From GCA-003244245 sp050699635 (GTDB lineage: Bacteria; Actinomycetota; Actinomycetes; Mycobacteriales; Pseudonocardiaceae), in the NCBI GenBank assembly GCA_050699635.1, contig JBOHFK010000003.1, positions 1 through 64,000 on the forward strand: a stretch of 64,000 nucleotides of DNA, read 5' to 3'. Positions 16,726 to 24,890 of the stretch are shown piece after piece (position 1 is the stretch's first letter; every line of letters begins with the position of its first letter). A program made the position numbers and the translations under genes. The notes under the pieces were generated by a model, which was not told the origin of the DNA, did no database searches, and saw only the letters and a list, made by a program, of their open reading frames with translations.

Positions 16726-16788
16726 GTCCGTGAACTCGACAGCACCGACCTTGTGAGCTGCGAGGTCGGTGCTGTCGAGTTCACGGAC
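16726..16788. repeat. Perfect 26-bp inverted repeat, 11-nt loop
   Basis: The arm 16726-16751 (starting GTCCGTGAACTCGACAGC) is the exact reverse complement of 16763-16788. No U-run follows on either strand. It lies just downstream of the small gene 16833-17192 (minus strand) and upstream of the amidohydrolase. It could be an intrinsic terminator-like hairpin or one copy of an interspersed palindromic repeat. Confidence 0.85.
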
Positions 16789-16832
16789 CGCGGCAACACC
16801 CAGCGTGCCGGGGTCGGCCGGCGTGATCCCGG

Positions 16833-17192
16833 TCACCGGCGCAGAGTCGGCTTGGCACCGAACAATTCGACGCGCACCTGGATCCAGGCGGAGCAGGGCC
16901 AGCGGCGCCGCCACAACCTGACCGGCCACATCCGCCACTGACAGGCGCGGCACCTCCCCCAGCGCCCTGGCTGGTGCCGGACGAGCGTGTAGCGCAGCGC
17001 GTCCAGCAAGCCGGGGTCGTGTCCCGCCAGCTCCAACTCGGCCAGCCGGGACCAGATCGGCCGGACCAGACGGGCTGCACGGGGATCGCTAGCGATGCGC
17101 AACCACGTGGCCGCACTCAGGCTCGGCGACCCGGGGGCCACGCGCGGCGGCGACTGGGTGATCCGCGACTGGGTGATCCGCGATCGGGGCAT
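16833..17192 (-). CDS. Small Cys/Trp/Arg-rich protein, unknown
   Basis: A 119-residue frame starts at ATG 17192 behind a GGGAGGG sequence. Residues 35-75 look like a folded helical region (SAATWLRIASDPRAARLVRP, AELELAGHDPGLLDALRYTL). A Cys/Trp cluster follows (RCRACQWRMWP and WPCSAW) that may bind zinc. I do not recognise a family. The amino acid composition is sensible for a real gene in high-GC DNA, but the tandem TQSRITQS at the N-terminus and the lack of a homologue leave doubt. It is divergent from the XRE regulator at 17479. Confidence 0.45.
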   Translation of the reverse strand: MPRSRITQSRITQSPPRVAPGSPSLSAATWLRIASDPRAARLVRPIWSRLAELELAGHDPGLLDALRYTLVRHQPGRWGRCRACQWRMWPVRLWRRRWPCSAWIQVRVELFGAKPTLRR

Positions 17193-17478
17193 CCGCTGAG
17201 GCCCTCCCCTCTGACGTCGAGCTGGTGGGGCCGGGCCGTTCGGGGAGTCGACTCGGCCCCACCAGTGTCACCAGCTGGACGGGAGGCACCGCGAGTCAGC
17301 GCTGCGTCGGGAGCGCCACCGCGTTCGACCGCCCGGCCGGGATACGGCTCTCGGTGAGCCGCAGCAAGAATCATAACTAGAACCATAGCTATTGTCAATT
17401 AGCGACGCGGCGAACCGCTTCCGTTCGGCGCTCGGTACGCCGACTACGCTGCGTCCCGACGGCAGAAGGGAGCACCCG
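17193..17478. other. Divergent intergenic region before the XRE regulator
   Basis: About 286 bases hold no convincing gene. It carries AT-richer sequence around 17370-17400 (CATAACTAGAACCATAGCTA), which may hold promoters for the XRE gene. I cannot assign -35/-10 boxes with confidence. Confidence 0.4.
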
Positions 17479-18330
17479 ATGGCGGACCGGGGTGACCCGT
17501 CGGCGCTGCGCTGGTTGATCGGCGTCGAGCTACACAATTACCGCAAGCGCGCTGGGGAGACGCTGGCCGCCGCCGCGAAGGCGCTCGGCTGCTCCCCTGG
17601 TCTGGTCGGTCACTTCGAGAAGGGCCTGTATTTCCCACAGCCGGAGCAGATCGCCGGACTGCTGGGCTTATACGGTGCGCCCCTCTGGGACGTCGAGCGG
17701 CTTTCGTCGCTGTCCGGTCGGGCTGATCAGCGGACCTGGCTGGCACCGTGGAACGACGTTATACCGGACTGGCACAAGACGTACGTCGGGCTGGAGGGGC
17801 TGGCCTCGCACGAGATCGCCTATATGCCGGTGGTGCTGCACGCGCTGGTCCAGACTCAGGAGTACTCGATCGGTGCCACTGTGGGCAGCGCGCGGGTGCG
17901 GCCCGATCAAGTGGAGCGGTTGGTGGGCTTGCGGATGGAGCGGCAGCGCCGGCTGTTCAGTGACACGGAGCCGCTGCGTCTCACGGCCATCATCGAGGAG
18001 TCCGTGCTGGACCGGCCGATCGGTGGCACCGCGACGATGCGCGAACAACTCAAACATCTGGTGGAGCTCTCAGCCCGGGACAATATAGACGTCCGGGTGC
18101 TCCCTACCGCGGTCGGGCGGCACGACAGTGTCGAAGGAAAATTCAGCGTGCTGCACTTCGAGCAGGCCCAGTCCATCGGCTATATCGAGTACGCGGACGG
18201 CGCCATCTACGTGCAGGATCAAGATCAGGTTGCGGCGTATACTCGGACCGCGGAGTCCCTACGCTCCGTGGCGCTGCCGCCTCGTGAATCCATCGGGGCC
18301 ATCACCGCCCGGCTCGCCGAATTGACCTGA
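17479..18330 (+). CDS. XRE-family regulator with DUF5753 (Scr1-like)
   Basis: The 283-residue protein has an N-terminal Cro/C1 helix-turn-helix (LRWLIGVELHNYRKRAGETL, KALGCSPGLVGHFEKG) and a C-terminal DUF5753 domain with QTQEYSIGAT, ARDNIDVRVLP and GKFSVLHFE. Such proteins pair with small DUF397 proteins and are abundant in streptomycetes and Pseudonocardiaceae. Scr1/Scr2-type pairs act as toxin-antitoxin-like or developmental switches. ATG 17479 is preceded by AAGGGAG. The DUF397 partner begins 15 bases after the stop, so the two form an operon. Confidence 0.9.
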   Translation: MADRGDPSALRWLIGVELHNYRKRAGETLAAAAKALGCSPGLVGHFEKGLYFPQPEQIAGLLGLYGAPLWDVERLSSLSGRADQRTWLAPWNDVIPDWHKTYVGLEGLASHEIAYMPVVLHALVQTQEYSIGATVGSARVRPDQVERLVGLRMERQRRLFSDTEPLRLTAIIEESVLDRPIGGTATMREQLKHLVELSARDNIDVRVLPTAVGRHDSVEGKFSVLHFEQAQSIGYIEYADGAIYVQDQDQVAAYTRTAESLRSVALPPRESIGAITARLAELT

Positions 18331-18345
18331 TTGACGGAGGACGAC

Positions 18346-18696
18346 ATGACAACCCGAGGGTGGCGCGCCGGATGGCGGACGTCGACCCACAGTAACAATG
18401 GTGGCGACTGCGTCGAGGTGGACTTCACCGCGGCAGGCGTTGAGATGCGCGACAGCAAGGCCCACGGCACCGGGCCGATCATCAACTTCACGCCCACGCA
18501 GTGGGCGGCTTTCCTCAACGACCTGTCCAGCGGTGACGGAGCAGTCACTGTTACCCACCGTGATGGCATCCAGGTCCACTCAACGGGCACCGGAGTGATC
18601 CTGAATTTCACACCGGCCGAGTGGGCCGCCTTCGTGGCCGGCGTTCAGGATGGCGAATTCGACTACCGCGCTCAGGTGGCCGCTCTGGTTGGTTGA
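18346..18696 (+). CDS. DUF397 protein with duplicated C-terminal half
   Basis: DUF397 proteins are small (usually 60-75 residues) partners of XRE/DUF5753 regulators. This one has 116 residues. The family signature THSNNGGDCVEVDFTAAGVEMRDSK is followed by FTPTQWAAFLNDLSSG, and a second copy of that segment (GVILNFTPAEWAAFVAGVQDGEFD) follows. The C-terminal half is therefore duplicated in tandem. ATG 18346 has a GGAGG site; the TTG at 18331 is unlikely. It ends 11 bases from the convergent fxsA stop. Confidence 0.88.
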   Translation: MTTRGWRAGWRTSTHSNNGGDCVEVDFTAAGVEMRDSKAHGTGPIINFTPTQWAAFLNDLSSGDGAVTVTHRDGIQVHSTGTGVILNFTPAEWAAFVAGVQDGEFDYRAQVAALVG

Positions 18697-18707
18697 GGCC
18701 TGGTGGT

Positions 18708-19151
18708 TTAGCGAAGCTCGCCGCTCGTGGAGCGGGGCGGGGGCGGCTCGTCCACGACCTCGCCCTCGATCACTGCGCCCGGAGCGAACCGGGCCGGCGG
18801 GCCCAGGGACACCGAACGCAGCATCCGTTGCCGTACGAGTGCGCGGGTGGGAGGCAGTAGTAGCAGCATGCCCAGGATGTCGGACACGAAGCCGGGCAGC
18901 ACGATGAGCACTCCGGCTGCGGCAATCAGCATGCCGTCAAGCAATTCCTGATGTGGGGGTTTACGGGTGCGCAGCGCCTCGACGAACGCGCGTAGCGTGC
19001 GCGCGCCCTCGCGTCGCAGCAAGGCTGCCCCGACCACCGACGCCAGGATCAACAGTCCGATGGTGGCCAGCACCCCGATCGCGTGCCCTACCGCGACGAG
19101 GACCGTCACCTCGATGACGGTGGCGGCGAGCAGGACCAGTAGAACCGGCAT
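18708..19151 (-). CDS. fxsA: FxsA family membrane protein
   Basis: This 147-residue inner-membrane protein has an N-terminal hydrophobic hairpin (PVLLVLLAATVIEVTVLVAVG, then GVLATIGLLILASVVGAALL), the cytoplasmic segment RREGARTLRAF, and a third and fourth hydrophobic stretch (AAAGVLIVLPGFVSDILGMLLLLPPTR). This is the FxsA pattern (suppressor of F exclusion of phage T7). ATG 19151 (MPVLLVLL) is chosen. The upstream extension lacks similarity. Function is poorly known. Confidence 0.9.
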   Translation of the reverse strand: MPVLLVLLAATVIEVTVLVAVGHAIGVLATIGLLILASVVGAALLRREGARTLRAFVEALRTRKPPHQELLDGMLIAAAGVLIVLPGFVSDILGMLLLLPPTRALVRQRMLRSVSLGPPARFAPGAVIEGEVVDEPPPPRSTSGELR

Positions 19152-19463
19152 CACACGACCTCCCTCAAATTCGGCAGGCGAAGCGCAACGCACTCCCCAT
19201 CCACACTGCTAACGCCCGAACCCCCAACTTCGCTCCCATCCCGAGCAGTCCCGACATGGAGACATATCGGGACTGTCAGGTGCCAGTTTGGCCCGATATG
19301 TCTCCATGTCGGGTGTTGTGGACGGGTCTGGGCGAAGCGATGAGGGCTCTCAGGTGAAGTCGAGATGAACCAACTGGACGGGGGGCCTTGCCCATCGATC
19401 CGGGCACCCCCTATCGTGATGTGCCTCACGTGCATGACCAACCAGGGTCGGGAGGTGTGCGGC
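19152..19463. other. Divergent region before the hydrogenase operon
   Basis: About 312 bases separate fxsA and the first gene of the hydrogenase operon, which are divergent. The only strong structure is the perfect inverted repeat at 19250-19313. The operon promoter should lie in the following 150 bases, but I cannot point to it. Confidence 0.5.
19250..19313. repeat. Perfect 22-bp inverted repeat, 20-nt loop
   Basis: Arm 19250-19271 (beginning CCCGACATGGAGACATATC) is the exact reverse complement of 19292-19313. The loop holds CTGTCAGG, shared with the direct repeats at 5479-5548. The genes on both sides point away, so it is not a terminator for either. It may be a regulator site or a copy of an interspersed palindromic element. 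Confidence 0.85.
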
Positions 19464-20084
19464 GTGTCCGGGTCACGAACCCAGACCGCCACCGCCGCGG
19501 AATTGTTCGAGCGGCGGGTAGCACCCCTTTATCATCTCGCAGACGACGCCTCGACGATCGCCATCGCGTGCCACGCGATGGCTGCACGGTTCCACCGTGG
19601 GGGCACGCTGGTGGTCTTCGGCAACGGCACAGCCAGCACCGATGCCCAGCACGTCGTGGTCGAGTTCGTGCACCCGGTGATCATGGGCAAGCGTGCGCTG
19701 CCGGCCATCTCACTGACGGCGGATGTCGCGACGGTGACCGGCATCGCCGGCACGGAAGGCTTCGACGAGGTGTTCGCGCACCAGCTGCGCCACCTGGCGA
19801 CCACGCGTGACATTGCGCTGGGTATCTCCCCCGATGGAAACTGCACCAGCGTGCTGCGCGGGTTGGCCACCGCCCGGGAGTTGGGCATGCTCACGATCGC
19901 GCTCGTCGGCGGCGACGGTGGGCAGGTCTCGTCTCGTCAAGGAGCCGACCACATCGTGATTGCCCACTCAGAGGATCCTCGGGTGATCAAGGAAGTGCAC
20001 GTCACCGCTTACCACGTGCTGTGGGAGCTGGTGCACGTGTTCTTCCAGCATCCGGATCTACTGCAACCGAGGGCCGTCGCATGA
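19464..20084 (+). CDS. SIS-domain protein (GmhA-like), hydrogenase operon, first copy
   Basis: This 206-residue sugar-isomerase (SIS) fold protein has the phosphosugar-binding loop FGNGTASTDAQHVVVEFVHP in the GmhA position, followed by ALPAISLTADVATVTGIAG. Genuine phosphoheptose isomerases read GNGGSAxDAxHxAxE and carry a second loop with STSGxS. Here that second loop is degenerate (GISPDGNCTSVL), so isomerase activity is doubtful. GTG 19464 has a GGGAGG site. It overlaps the HypC-like gene by 4 bases and heads the hydrogenase operon. SIS genes are known neighbours of this hydrogenase group; their role is not established. Confidence 0.85.
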   Translation: MSGSRTQTATAAELFERRVAPLYHLADDASTIAIACHAMAARFHRGGTLVVFGNGTASTDAQHVVVEFVHPVIMGKRALPAISLTADVATVTGIAGTEGFDEVFAHQLRHLATTRDIALGISPDGNCTSVLRGLATARELGMLTIALVGGDGGQVSSRQGADHIVIAHSEDPRVIKEVHVTAYHVLWELVHVFFQHPDLLQPRAVA

Positions 20085-20296
20085 CCGTTCCGGAATGCCA
20101 CGGCGAGGTGTGCATCACGTGCTCGGATCAGGCCGTCGCGGTCCGCGTCGTCGAACTGCTGCCCGACGACCTGGCCATGGTGGACACCGGATCCGGGATG
20201 GAAGAGGTCAGCGTCGCATTCGTGTCGGCGGGGATCGGAGACGAGATCCTCGTGCACGCCAAGGAAGCGATCGCGGTCCTGGGGCGGCCACAATGA
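20081..20296 (+). CDS. HypC/HupF-like hydrogenase chaperone, divergent
   Basis: This 71-residue beta-barrel-type protein starts MTVPECHGEVCITCSDQAVA. HypC begins M-C-L-G-I-P, with Cys2 holding the Fe(CN)2CO group. Here the N-terminus instead carries a C-H pair (6-7) and C-x2-C (11, 14), and the rest (VVELLPDDLAMVDTG, GDEILVHAKEAIAVL) follows the HypC pattern. Canonical hypC is at 28184, so this is a second, divergent paralogue. It overlaps both SIS genes by 4 bases, a strong sign that the three act together. Confidence 0.82.
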   Translation: MTVPECHGEVCITCSDQAVAVRVVELLPDDLAMVDTGSGMEEVSVAFVSAGIGDEILVHAKEAIAVLGRPQ

Positions 20297-21090
20297 GCCC
20301 CGGAACCAACGGCACCACCGGGCCGGCGGCCCGGTCGGCTGCCCAATCCAGGTCCGATGACCTGGCGACGTTGTACCCGTTTTTGTATTCACACCCTGAG
20401 AACATCGGTCAGGACAGCCCCGGAGCAGGAGATCTCGAGGCGGTCTTGGCCGAGGTGCGCCGTTCCACAGTGGACAAGGTGCACCAGATTGTGGCGCTCC
20501 GGCAGGAGGTGCTGGCTTTGGAGAGCCAGCGGCTGGCCGCGTGCGCCAGGGCAATGGCGGCCTCGTTCGCGGACGGTGGCCGGTTGTTCGCTATCGGCAA
20601 CGGGGGCAGCTGCACTGATGCAGCCGACCTCGCTAGCCTGTTCCTGCACCCGGGTCCGGGACGGCGGGCATTGCCCGCCTTCGCGCTCACGGGTGATATC
20701 GCGGTGCTGACGGCGCTGTCGAACGATGTCTCATTTGACGTCGTCTTCGCCCGGCAGATCGCAGCGTTCGGGCGGCGCGGTGACGTCGTCGTCGGGTTGT
20801 CCACTTCGGGCAATTCCACCAACCTCGTGCGTGCCTTCCAGGAGGCGGGCAGGCGTGGCCTGCTCACCGTCGGCTTGGCGGGCTACGAGGGCGGGGCAAT
20901 GGCCGAGCTGGGCAGCATCGACCATCTGTTCGTGGTTCCTTCTGACTCCGTGCACCGGATCCAGGAGGCGCAGACCACGATCTACCACACGCTGTGGGAG
21001 CTCACGCTCAACGAGCTGACCACCGGAAGGCGAGATCCGGCACAAGTAGAGCGGCGTGAGGTCGCTCGTGGAGTAGGGGATCATGGCTGA
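20293..21090 (+). CDS. SIS-domain protein (GmhA-like), hydrogenase operon, second copy
   Basis: This 265-residue protein has an N-terminal extension of about 90 residues and a SIS domain with IGNGGSCTDAADLASLF and a well-preserved second loop GLSTSGNSTNLVRAFQEAG. The phosphosugar site therefore looks intact, unlike in the first copy. GmhA converts sedoheptulose-7-phosphate to a heptose phosphate, but there is no heptose pathway nearby. It overlaps the HypC-like gene by 4 bases and hhyS by 8. Binding of a sugar-phosphate-like ligand during hydrogenase maturation or regulation is inferred. Confidence 0.85.
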   Translation: MSPGTNGTTGPAARSAAQSRSDDLATLYPFLYSHPENIGQDSPGAGDLEAVLAEVRRSTVDKVHQIVALRQEVLALESQRLAACARAMAASFADGGRLFAIGNGGSCTDAADLASLFLHPGPGRRALPAFALTGDIAVLTALSNDVSFDVVFARQIAAFGRRGDVVVGLSTSGNSTNLVRAFQEAGRRGLLTVGLAGYEGGAMAELGSIDHLFVVPSDSVHRIQEAQTTIYHTLWELTLNELTTGRRDPAQVERREVARGVGDHG

Positions 21091-22120
21091 AGAAGAGAGC
21101 CCAATTCATATTCTCTGGATCAACTGTGGACTGTCCTGCGACGGGGACTCGGTTGCGTTGACCGCGGCGACGCAACCGAGCATCGAAGAGATCGCGCTGG
21201 GAGCCCTTCCCGGCCTGCCCAAGATCGCGGTGCACTGGCCGCTGATCGATTTCGAATGCGGCCCCGACCAGGGTGCTGACACCTTTATCGAGTGGTTCCA
21301 CAAGGCCGACAGGGGCGAGTTGGAACCGTTCGTACTCGTCCTCGAGGGATCCATCCCGAACGAGGCAATCAACGGTGACGGCTACTTCACCGGTTTCGGG
21401 TACCACCACGACACCATGCAGCCGATCACGATCAACGAGTGGATCGACAAGCTGGCACCCAAGGCGACGATCGTGCTCGCGGTCGGCACTTGCGCCACCT
21501 ACGGCGGTATCCACGGTATGGCCGGGAACCCGACCGGTGCCATGGGTGCGCCGGACTACCTGGGCTGGGACTGGAAGTCCAAGGCCGGGATCCCGATCGT
21601 CTGCGTGCCCGGCTGCCCGGTTCACCCGGACAACCTGTCCGAGACGATCCTGTACCTGCTCTACCAGGCTGCCGGCGCCGCGCCGATGATCCCGTTGGAT
21701 GAGCACCTGCGCCCGCAGTGGCTGTTCGGTGCCACCGTGCACGAGGGCTGTGACCGGGCGGGTTACTACGAGCAGGGCGAATTCGCCAAGACCTACGACT
21801 CACCGAAGTGCTTGGTGAAGCTGGGCTGCTGGGGCCCGGTGGTGAAGTGCAACGTGCCCAAGCGGGGCTGGATCAACGGCGTGGGTGGCTGCCCGAACGT
21901 GGGCGGAATCTGCATCGGCTGCACCATGCCCGGCTTCCCGGACAAGTTCATGCCGTTCATGGACGCCCCTCCGGGTTCCCTGGTATCGGGGACCGCGAGT
22001 ATGGCCTACGGGTCGGTCATCCGGTCGCTGCGCAATATCACGCTGAAGAAGACCGACTCCGAGCCCAAGTGGCGCAAGAAGGGCCGCACGCTCGAGACCG
22101 GCTACAAGCCGTCCTGGTGA
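21083..22120 (+). CDS. hhyS: [NiFe] hydrogenase small subunit, group 1h (high-affinity)
   Basis: This is the electron-transfer subunit of the actinobacterial high-affinity uptake hydrogenase that oxidises H2 at atmospheric levels. The 345-residue protein has no Tat signal, typical of this group. The proximal-cluster motif is WINCGLSCDGDSV (Cys15, Cys19, Asp22). In characterised members an Asp replaces one Cys ligand, linked to oxygen insensitivity. Other ligands can be seen in VGTCATYGG, CVPGCPVHPDN, HEGCDRAGYY, CLVKLGCWGPVVKC and GGCPNVGGICIGCTMPGFPD. It follows SIS2 with an 8-base overlap and precedes hhyL by 34 bases. Confidence 0.96.
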   Translation: MAEEESPIHILWINCGLSCDGDSVALTAATQPSIEEIALGALPGLPKIAVHWPLIDFECGPDQGADTFIEWFHKADRGELEPFVLVLEGSIPNEAINGDGYFTGFGYHHDTMQPITINEWIDKLAPKATIVLAVGTCATYGGIHGMAGNPTGAMGAPDYLGWDWKSKAGIPIVCVPGCPVHPDNLSETILYLLYQAAGAAPMIPLDEHLRPQWLFGATVHEGCDRAGYYEQGEFAKTYDSPKCLVKLGCWGPVVKCNVPKRGWINGVGGCPNVGGICIGCTMPGFPDKFMPFMDAPPGSLVSGTASMAYGSVIRSLRNITLKKTDSEPKWRKKGRTLETGYKPSW

Positions 22121-22154
22121 TCGCCGACCGGCTCTGGAGAAAGGCATCTAGACG

Positions 22155-23957
22155 ATGACAAGCACCGCATCAAGGCACGCGTCCACAGGCCAACTCACCG
22201 AGATGGTGTGGGACCCGGTAACCCGGATCGTCGGCAGCCTCGGTATTTACACGAAGATTGACTTCGGGGCGAAGCGAGTGGCCGAATGCCACAGCAGTTC
22301 GTCCGTTTTCCGCGGGTACTCCATCTTCATGAAGGGCAAGGACCCGCGCGACGCCCACTTCATCACCAGCCGTATCTGTGGGATTTGTGGTGACAACCAC
22401 GCCACGTGTTCGGTGTACAACCAGAACATGGCCTACGGGGTGGCCCCACCGCACCTCGGGGAATGGGTCATCAACCTCGGCGAAGCGGCCGAGTACATGT
22501 TCGACCACAACATCTTCCAGGAGAACCTGGTCGGGGTCGACTACTGCGAGAAGATGGTCGCCGAGACCAACCCGGGCTGGCTCGACGTGGCCAACCGCAC
22601 CCCGTGCCCGCAGGCCGCGGCGCACGGCTACCAGTACATCGGCGACATCATGCGGGCGCTCAACCCGCTGTCAGGTGAGTTCTACCGTGAGGCGCTGCAG
22701 GTCTCCCGCTACACGCGAGAGATGTTCTGCCTCATGGAGGGTCGCCACGTGCACCCCTCCACGCTGTACCCGGGTGGCACCGGCACCGTCGCCACCCACC
22801 AGCTGTTCACCGACTACTACACGCGCCTCATGCGGTACGTGGAGTTCTGCAAGCGGATCCTGCCGCTGCACGACGACCTGTTCGACTTCTTCTACCAGGT
22901 GGAGCCTGGTTACGAAGAGGTTGGCCGGCGCCGGGTGCTACTGGGTTGCTGGGGCGCCTTCAACGACCCGGAGCACTGCGACTTCAACTACAAGAACATG
23001 ACCAACTGGGGACGCAAGATGTTCGTCACCCCCGGTGTGGTCGTGGATGGCAAGCTGGTCACCAACGACCTGGTGAAGATCAATCTCGGGTTGCGGATCC
23101 TGCTCGGTTCCTCGTTCTACGAGGACTGGGACGGTCAGGAGATGTTCGTCGACAAGGACCCGCTGGGTAACCCGATCGACCGGCGCCACCCGTGGAACCA
23201 GCACACCATCCCGCGGCCGGCCAAGCGCGACTTCGCCGGTGCCTACAGCTGGACGATGTCGCCTCGGTGGTTCGACGGCAAGGACCACCTCGCCCTGGAC
23301 ACCGGCGGCGGCCCGCTCGCCCGGTTGTGGCCGACAGCTCTGTCCGGGCTGGTGGACACACCCTACGTGAAGGCCACCGGCCACAGCGTGAAGATCAGCC
23401 TGCCGAGGACGATGACGAAGCCCGAAGCCTCGTACGAGTGGAAGATCCCGGTGGACAGGGCCGGCAAGCCGCTGTCCAACGCGATCGAGCGCAACCGGGC
23501 CCGGACTTACTTCCAGGTCTACTCAGCCGCGCTTGCGCTGCACTTCGTGGAGAAGGCACTGGCCGAGGTGCGCGCCGGTCGCACCGCGACGTGGAGCCCG
23601 TTCAAGGTGCCCAAGGAAGCGATCAGTTGTGGCTGGACCGAGGCGGTCCGGGGCGTGCTGTCGCACCACATGGTGATCCAGAATGGGAAGATCGCCAACT
23701 ATCACCCCTACCCGCCAACCCCGTGGAACGGCAGTGTCCGCGACATCTACGGGACGCCGGGCCCCTACGAGGACGCCGTGCAGAACACGCCGATCTTCGA
23801 GGAGAACCCACCGGCGAACTTCAAGGGCATCGACATCATGCGTGCCGTGCGCAGCTTCGACCCGTGCCTGCCTTGCGGCGTGCACATGTACCTGGGAGAA
23901 GGCAAGGAATTGCAGCGACTGCACACACCACACGCATTCAGCACCACTGGCGGCTGA
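22155..23957 (+). CDS. hhyL: [NiFe] hydrogenase large subunit, group 1h
   Basis: This is the catalytic subunit holding the Ni-Fe(CN)2CO site. The 600-residue protein has the L1 motif SRICGICGDNHATCSV (Cys75, Cys78) and the L2 motif SFDPCLPCGVH (Cys571, Cys574, His577). A 23-residue tail after His577 should be removed by the protease encoded at 27541. Sequence style (ECHSSSSVFRGYSIFMKGKD) is that of group 1h. ATG 22155 is preceded by GGAGAAAGG. The complex probably feeds electrons to the respiratory chain through HhyE. Confidence 0.97.
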   Translation: MTSTASRHASTGQLTEMVWDPVTRIVGSLGIYTKIDFGAKRVAECHSSSSVFRGYSIFMKGKDPRDAHFITSRICGICGDNHATCSVYNQNMAYGVAPPHLGEWVINLGEAAEYMFDHNIFQENLVGVDYCEKMVAETNPGWLDVANRTPCPQAAAHGYQYIGDIMRALNPLSGEFYREALQVSRYTREMFCLMEGRHVHPSTLYPGGTGTVATHQLFTDYYTRLMRYVEFCKRILPLHDDLFDFFYQVEPGYEEVGRRRVLLGCWGAFNDPEHCDFNYKNMTNWGRKMFVTPGVVVDGKLVTNDLVKINLGLRILLGSSFYEDWDGQEMFVDKDPLGNPIDRRHPWNQHTIPRPAKRDFAGAYSWTMSPRWFDGKDHLALDTGGGPLARLWPTALSGLVDTPYVKATGHSVKISLPRTMTKPEASYEWKIPVDRAGKPLSNAIERNRARTYFQVYSAALALHFVEKALAEVRAGRTATWSPFKVPKEAISCGWTEAVRGVLSHHMVIQNGKIANYHPYPPTPWNGSVRDIYGTPGPYEDAVQNTPIFEENPPANFKGIDIMRAVRSFDPCLPCGVHMYLGEGKELQRLHTPHAFSTTGG

Positions 23958-23960
23958 GTC

Positions 23961-24890
23961 GTGCCTGCTAGCAACACATCGGATATCCAGGCGGTCGGGG
24001 AACGGGTCGAGGCGCTGCTCGCAGGGTTCGCCTCGAACTCGGACCCCGCGATCGCCGGGCGAGCCGAGGAGCTGGTCGGCTTGCTCGTCGAGTTCTATGG
24101 TGCGGGCTTGGCCCGCATCCTGGAGTTGCTCGACGAGCAGGCCGTCGCTCCGCTGCTCACTGACAAAGCAGTCGCGGGCCTGCTGGTGCTGCACGATCTG
24201 CACCCGCAGAGCACCGAGGAACGCGTCTTGGCGGCCCTGGAGCGGGTCCGGCCTTATCTCGGCTCGCATGCCGGCGGTGTCGAGTACCTTGGGCTGGACC
24301 CCGATGGCACCGTGCGGTTGCGGTTGGAGGGCAGCTGCGATGGCTGCCCCTCCTCCGCGCTCACGGTGAAGATGGCCATCGAGAAGGGGATCGAGGACGT
24401 CGCTCCGGAGGTCACCAAGGTGGAGGTGGAAGGGGTCACGGCAGAGCCCGCTTCGCCCCTCACCGCGGCGACACCCGACGGCCACACTCTGCTCCCGTTG
24501 ACCCAGGTGAGCCGGCAGCCGGAGCCGCCGGCCTCGACCTGGGTGCAGGTCAACGGGATCGAGGGTGTCAGGCAGGGACAGGTGGTTCCTACCCTGGTCG
24601 CCGACATCGCCACGGTGGTGTGCAACGTGGCGGGGAGCCTGTACGCCTATGCCGACCGTTGCGCGGTCTGCGGCTCGGGGCTCACCGGTGCGGAGCTGGT
24701 GGGAGGGATCTTGGCCTGCCCGCACTGCCCGCAGCGCTACGACGTGGTCCGGGCAGGACGTGGCATGGCTCTGGCTGGGAGCGAGAGTGGCACTCTGTCA
24801 TCCAGGGCTGGAGTGCATCTCGATCCACTGCCATTGCTGGCCGAAAGTGGTGGGGTCCGGATCGCGGTCCCCGCTCAGGCGGTGTCATGA
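23961..24890 (+). CDS. hhyE: NifU-domain / Rieske-like iron-sulfur protein HhyE
   Basis: The 309-residue protein is a two-domain Fe-S protein. A helical N-terminus leads into a NifU C-terminal-type domain with GSCDGCPSS (Cys126, Cys129). After a Pro-rich linker comes a ferredoxin-like domain with CAVCGSG (234, 237) and CPHCPQRYDVV (253, 256). In the mycobacterial homologue this protein is needed for Hhy activity and thought to pass electrons to the quinone pool. Here the second site is four cysteines in CxxC pairs rather than the C-x-H pairs of a true Rieske, so it may be rubredoxin-like. GTG 23961 follows hhyL by 3 bases. Confidence 0.85.
   Translation: MPASNTSDIQAVGERVEALLAGFASNSDPAIAGRAEELVGLLVEFYGAGLARILELLDEQAVAPLLTDKAVAGLLVLHDLHPQSTEERVLAALERVRPYLGSHAGGVEYLGLDPDGTVRLRLEGSCDGCPSSALTVKMAIEKGIEDVAPEVTKVEVEGVTAEPASPLTAATPDGHTLLPLTQVSRQPEPPASTWVQVNGIEGVRQGQVVPTLVADIATVVCNVAGSLYAYADRCAVCGSGLTGAELVGGILACPHCPQRYDVVRAGRGMALAGSESGTLSSRAGVHLDPLPLLAESGGVRIAVPAQAVS

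Noticed and set aside
16687..16953. 88-codon minus-strand frame overlapping the inverted repeat
   Set aside because: It runs through the 26-bp palindrome and has no recognisable pattern; the frame at 16833-17192 is better.
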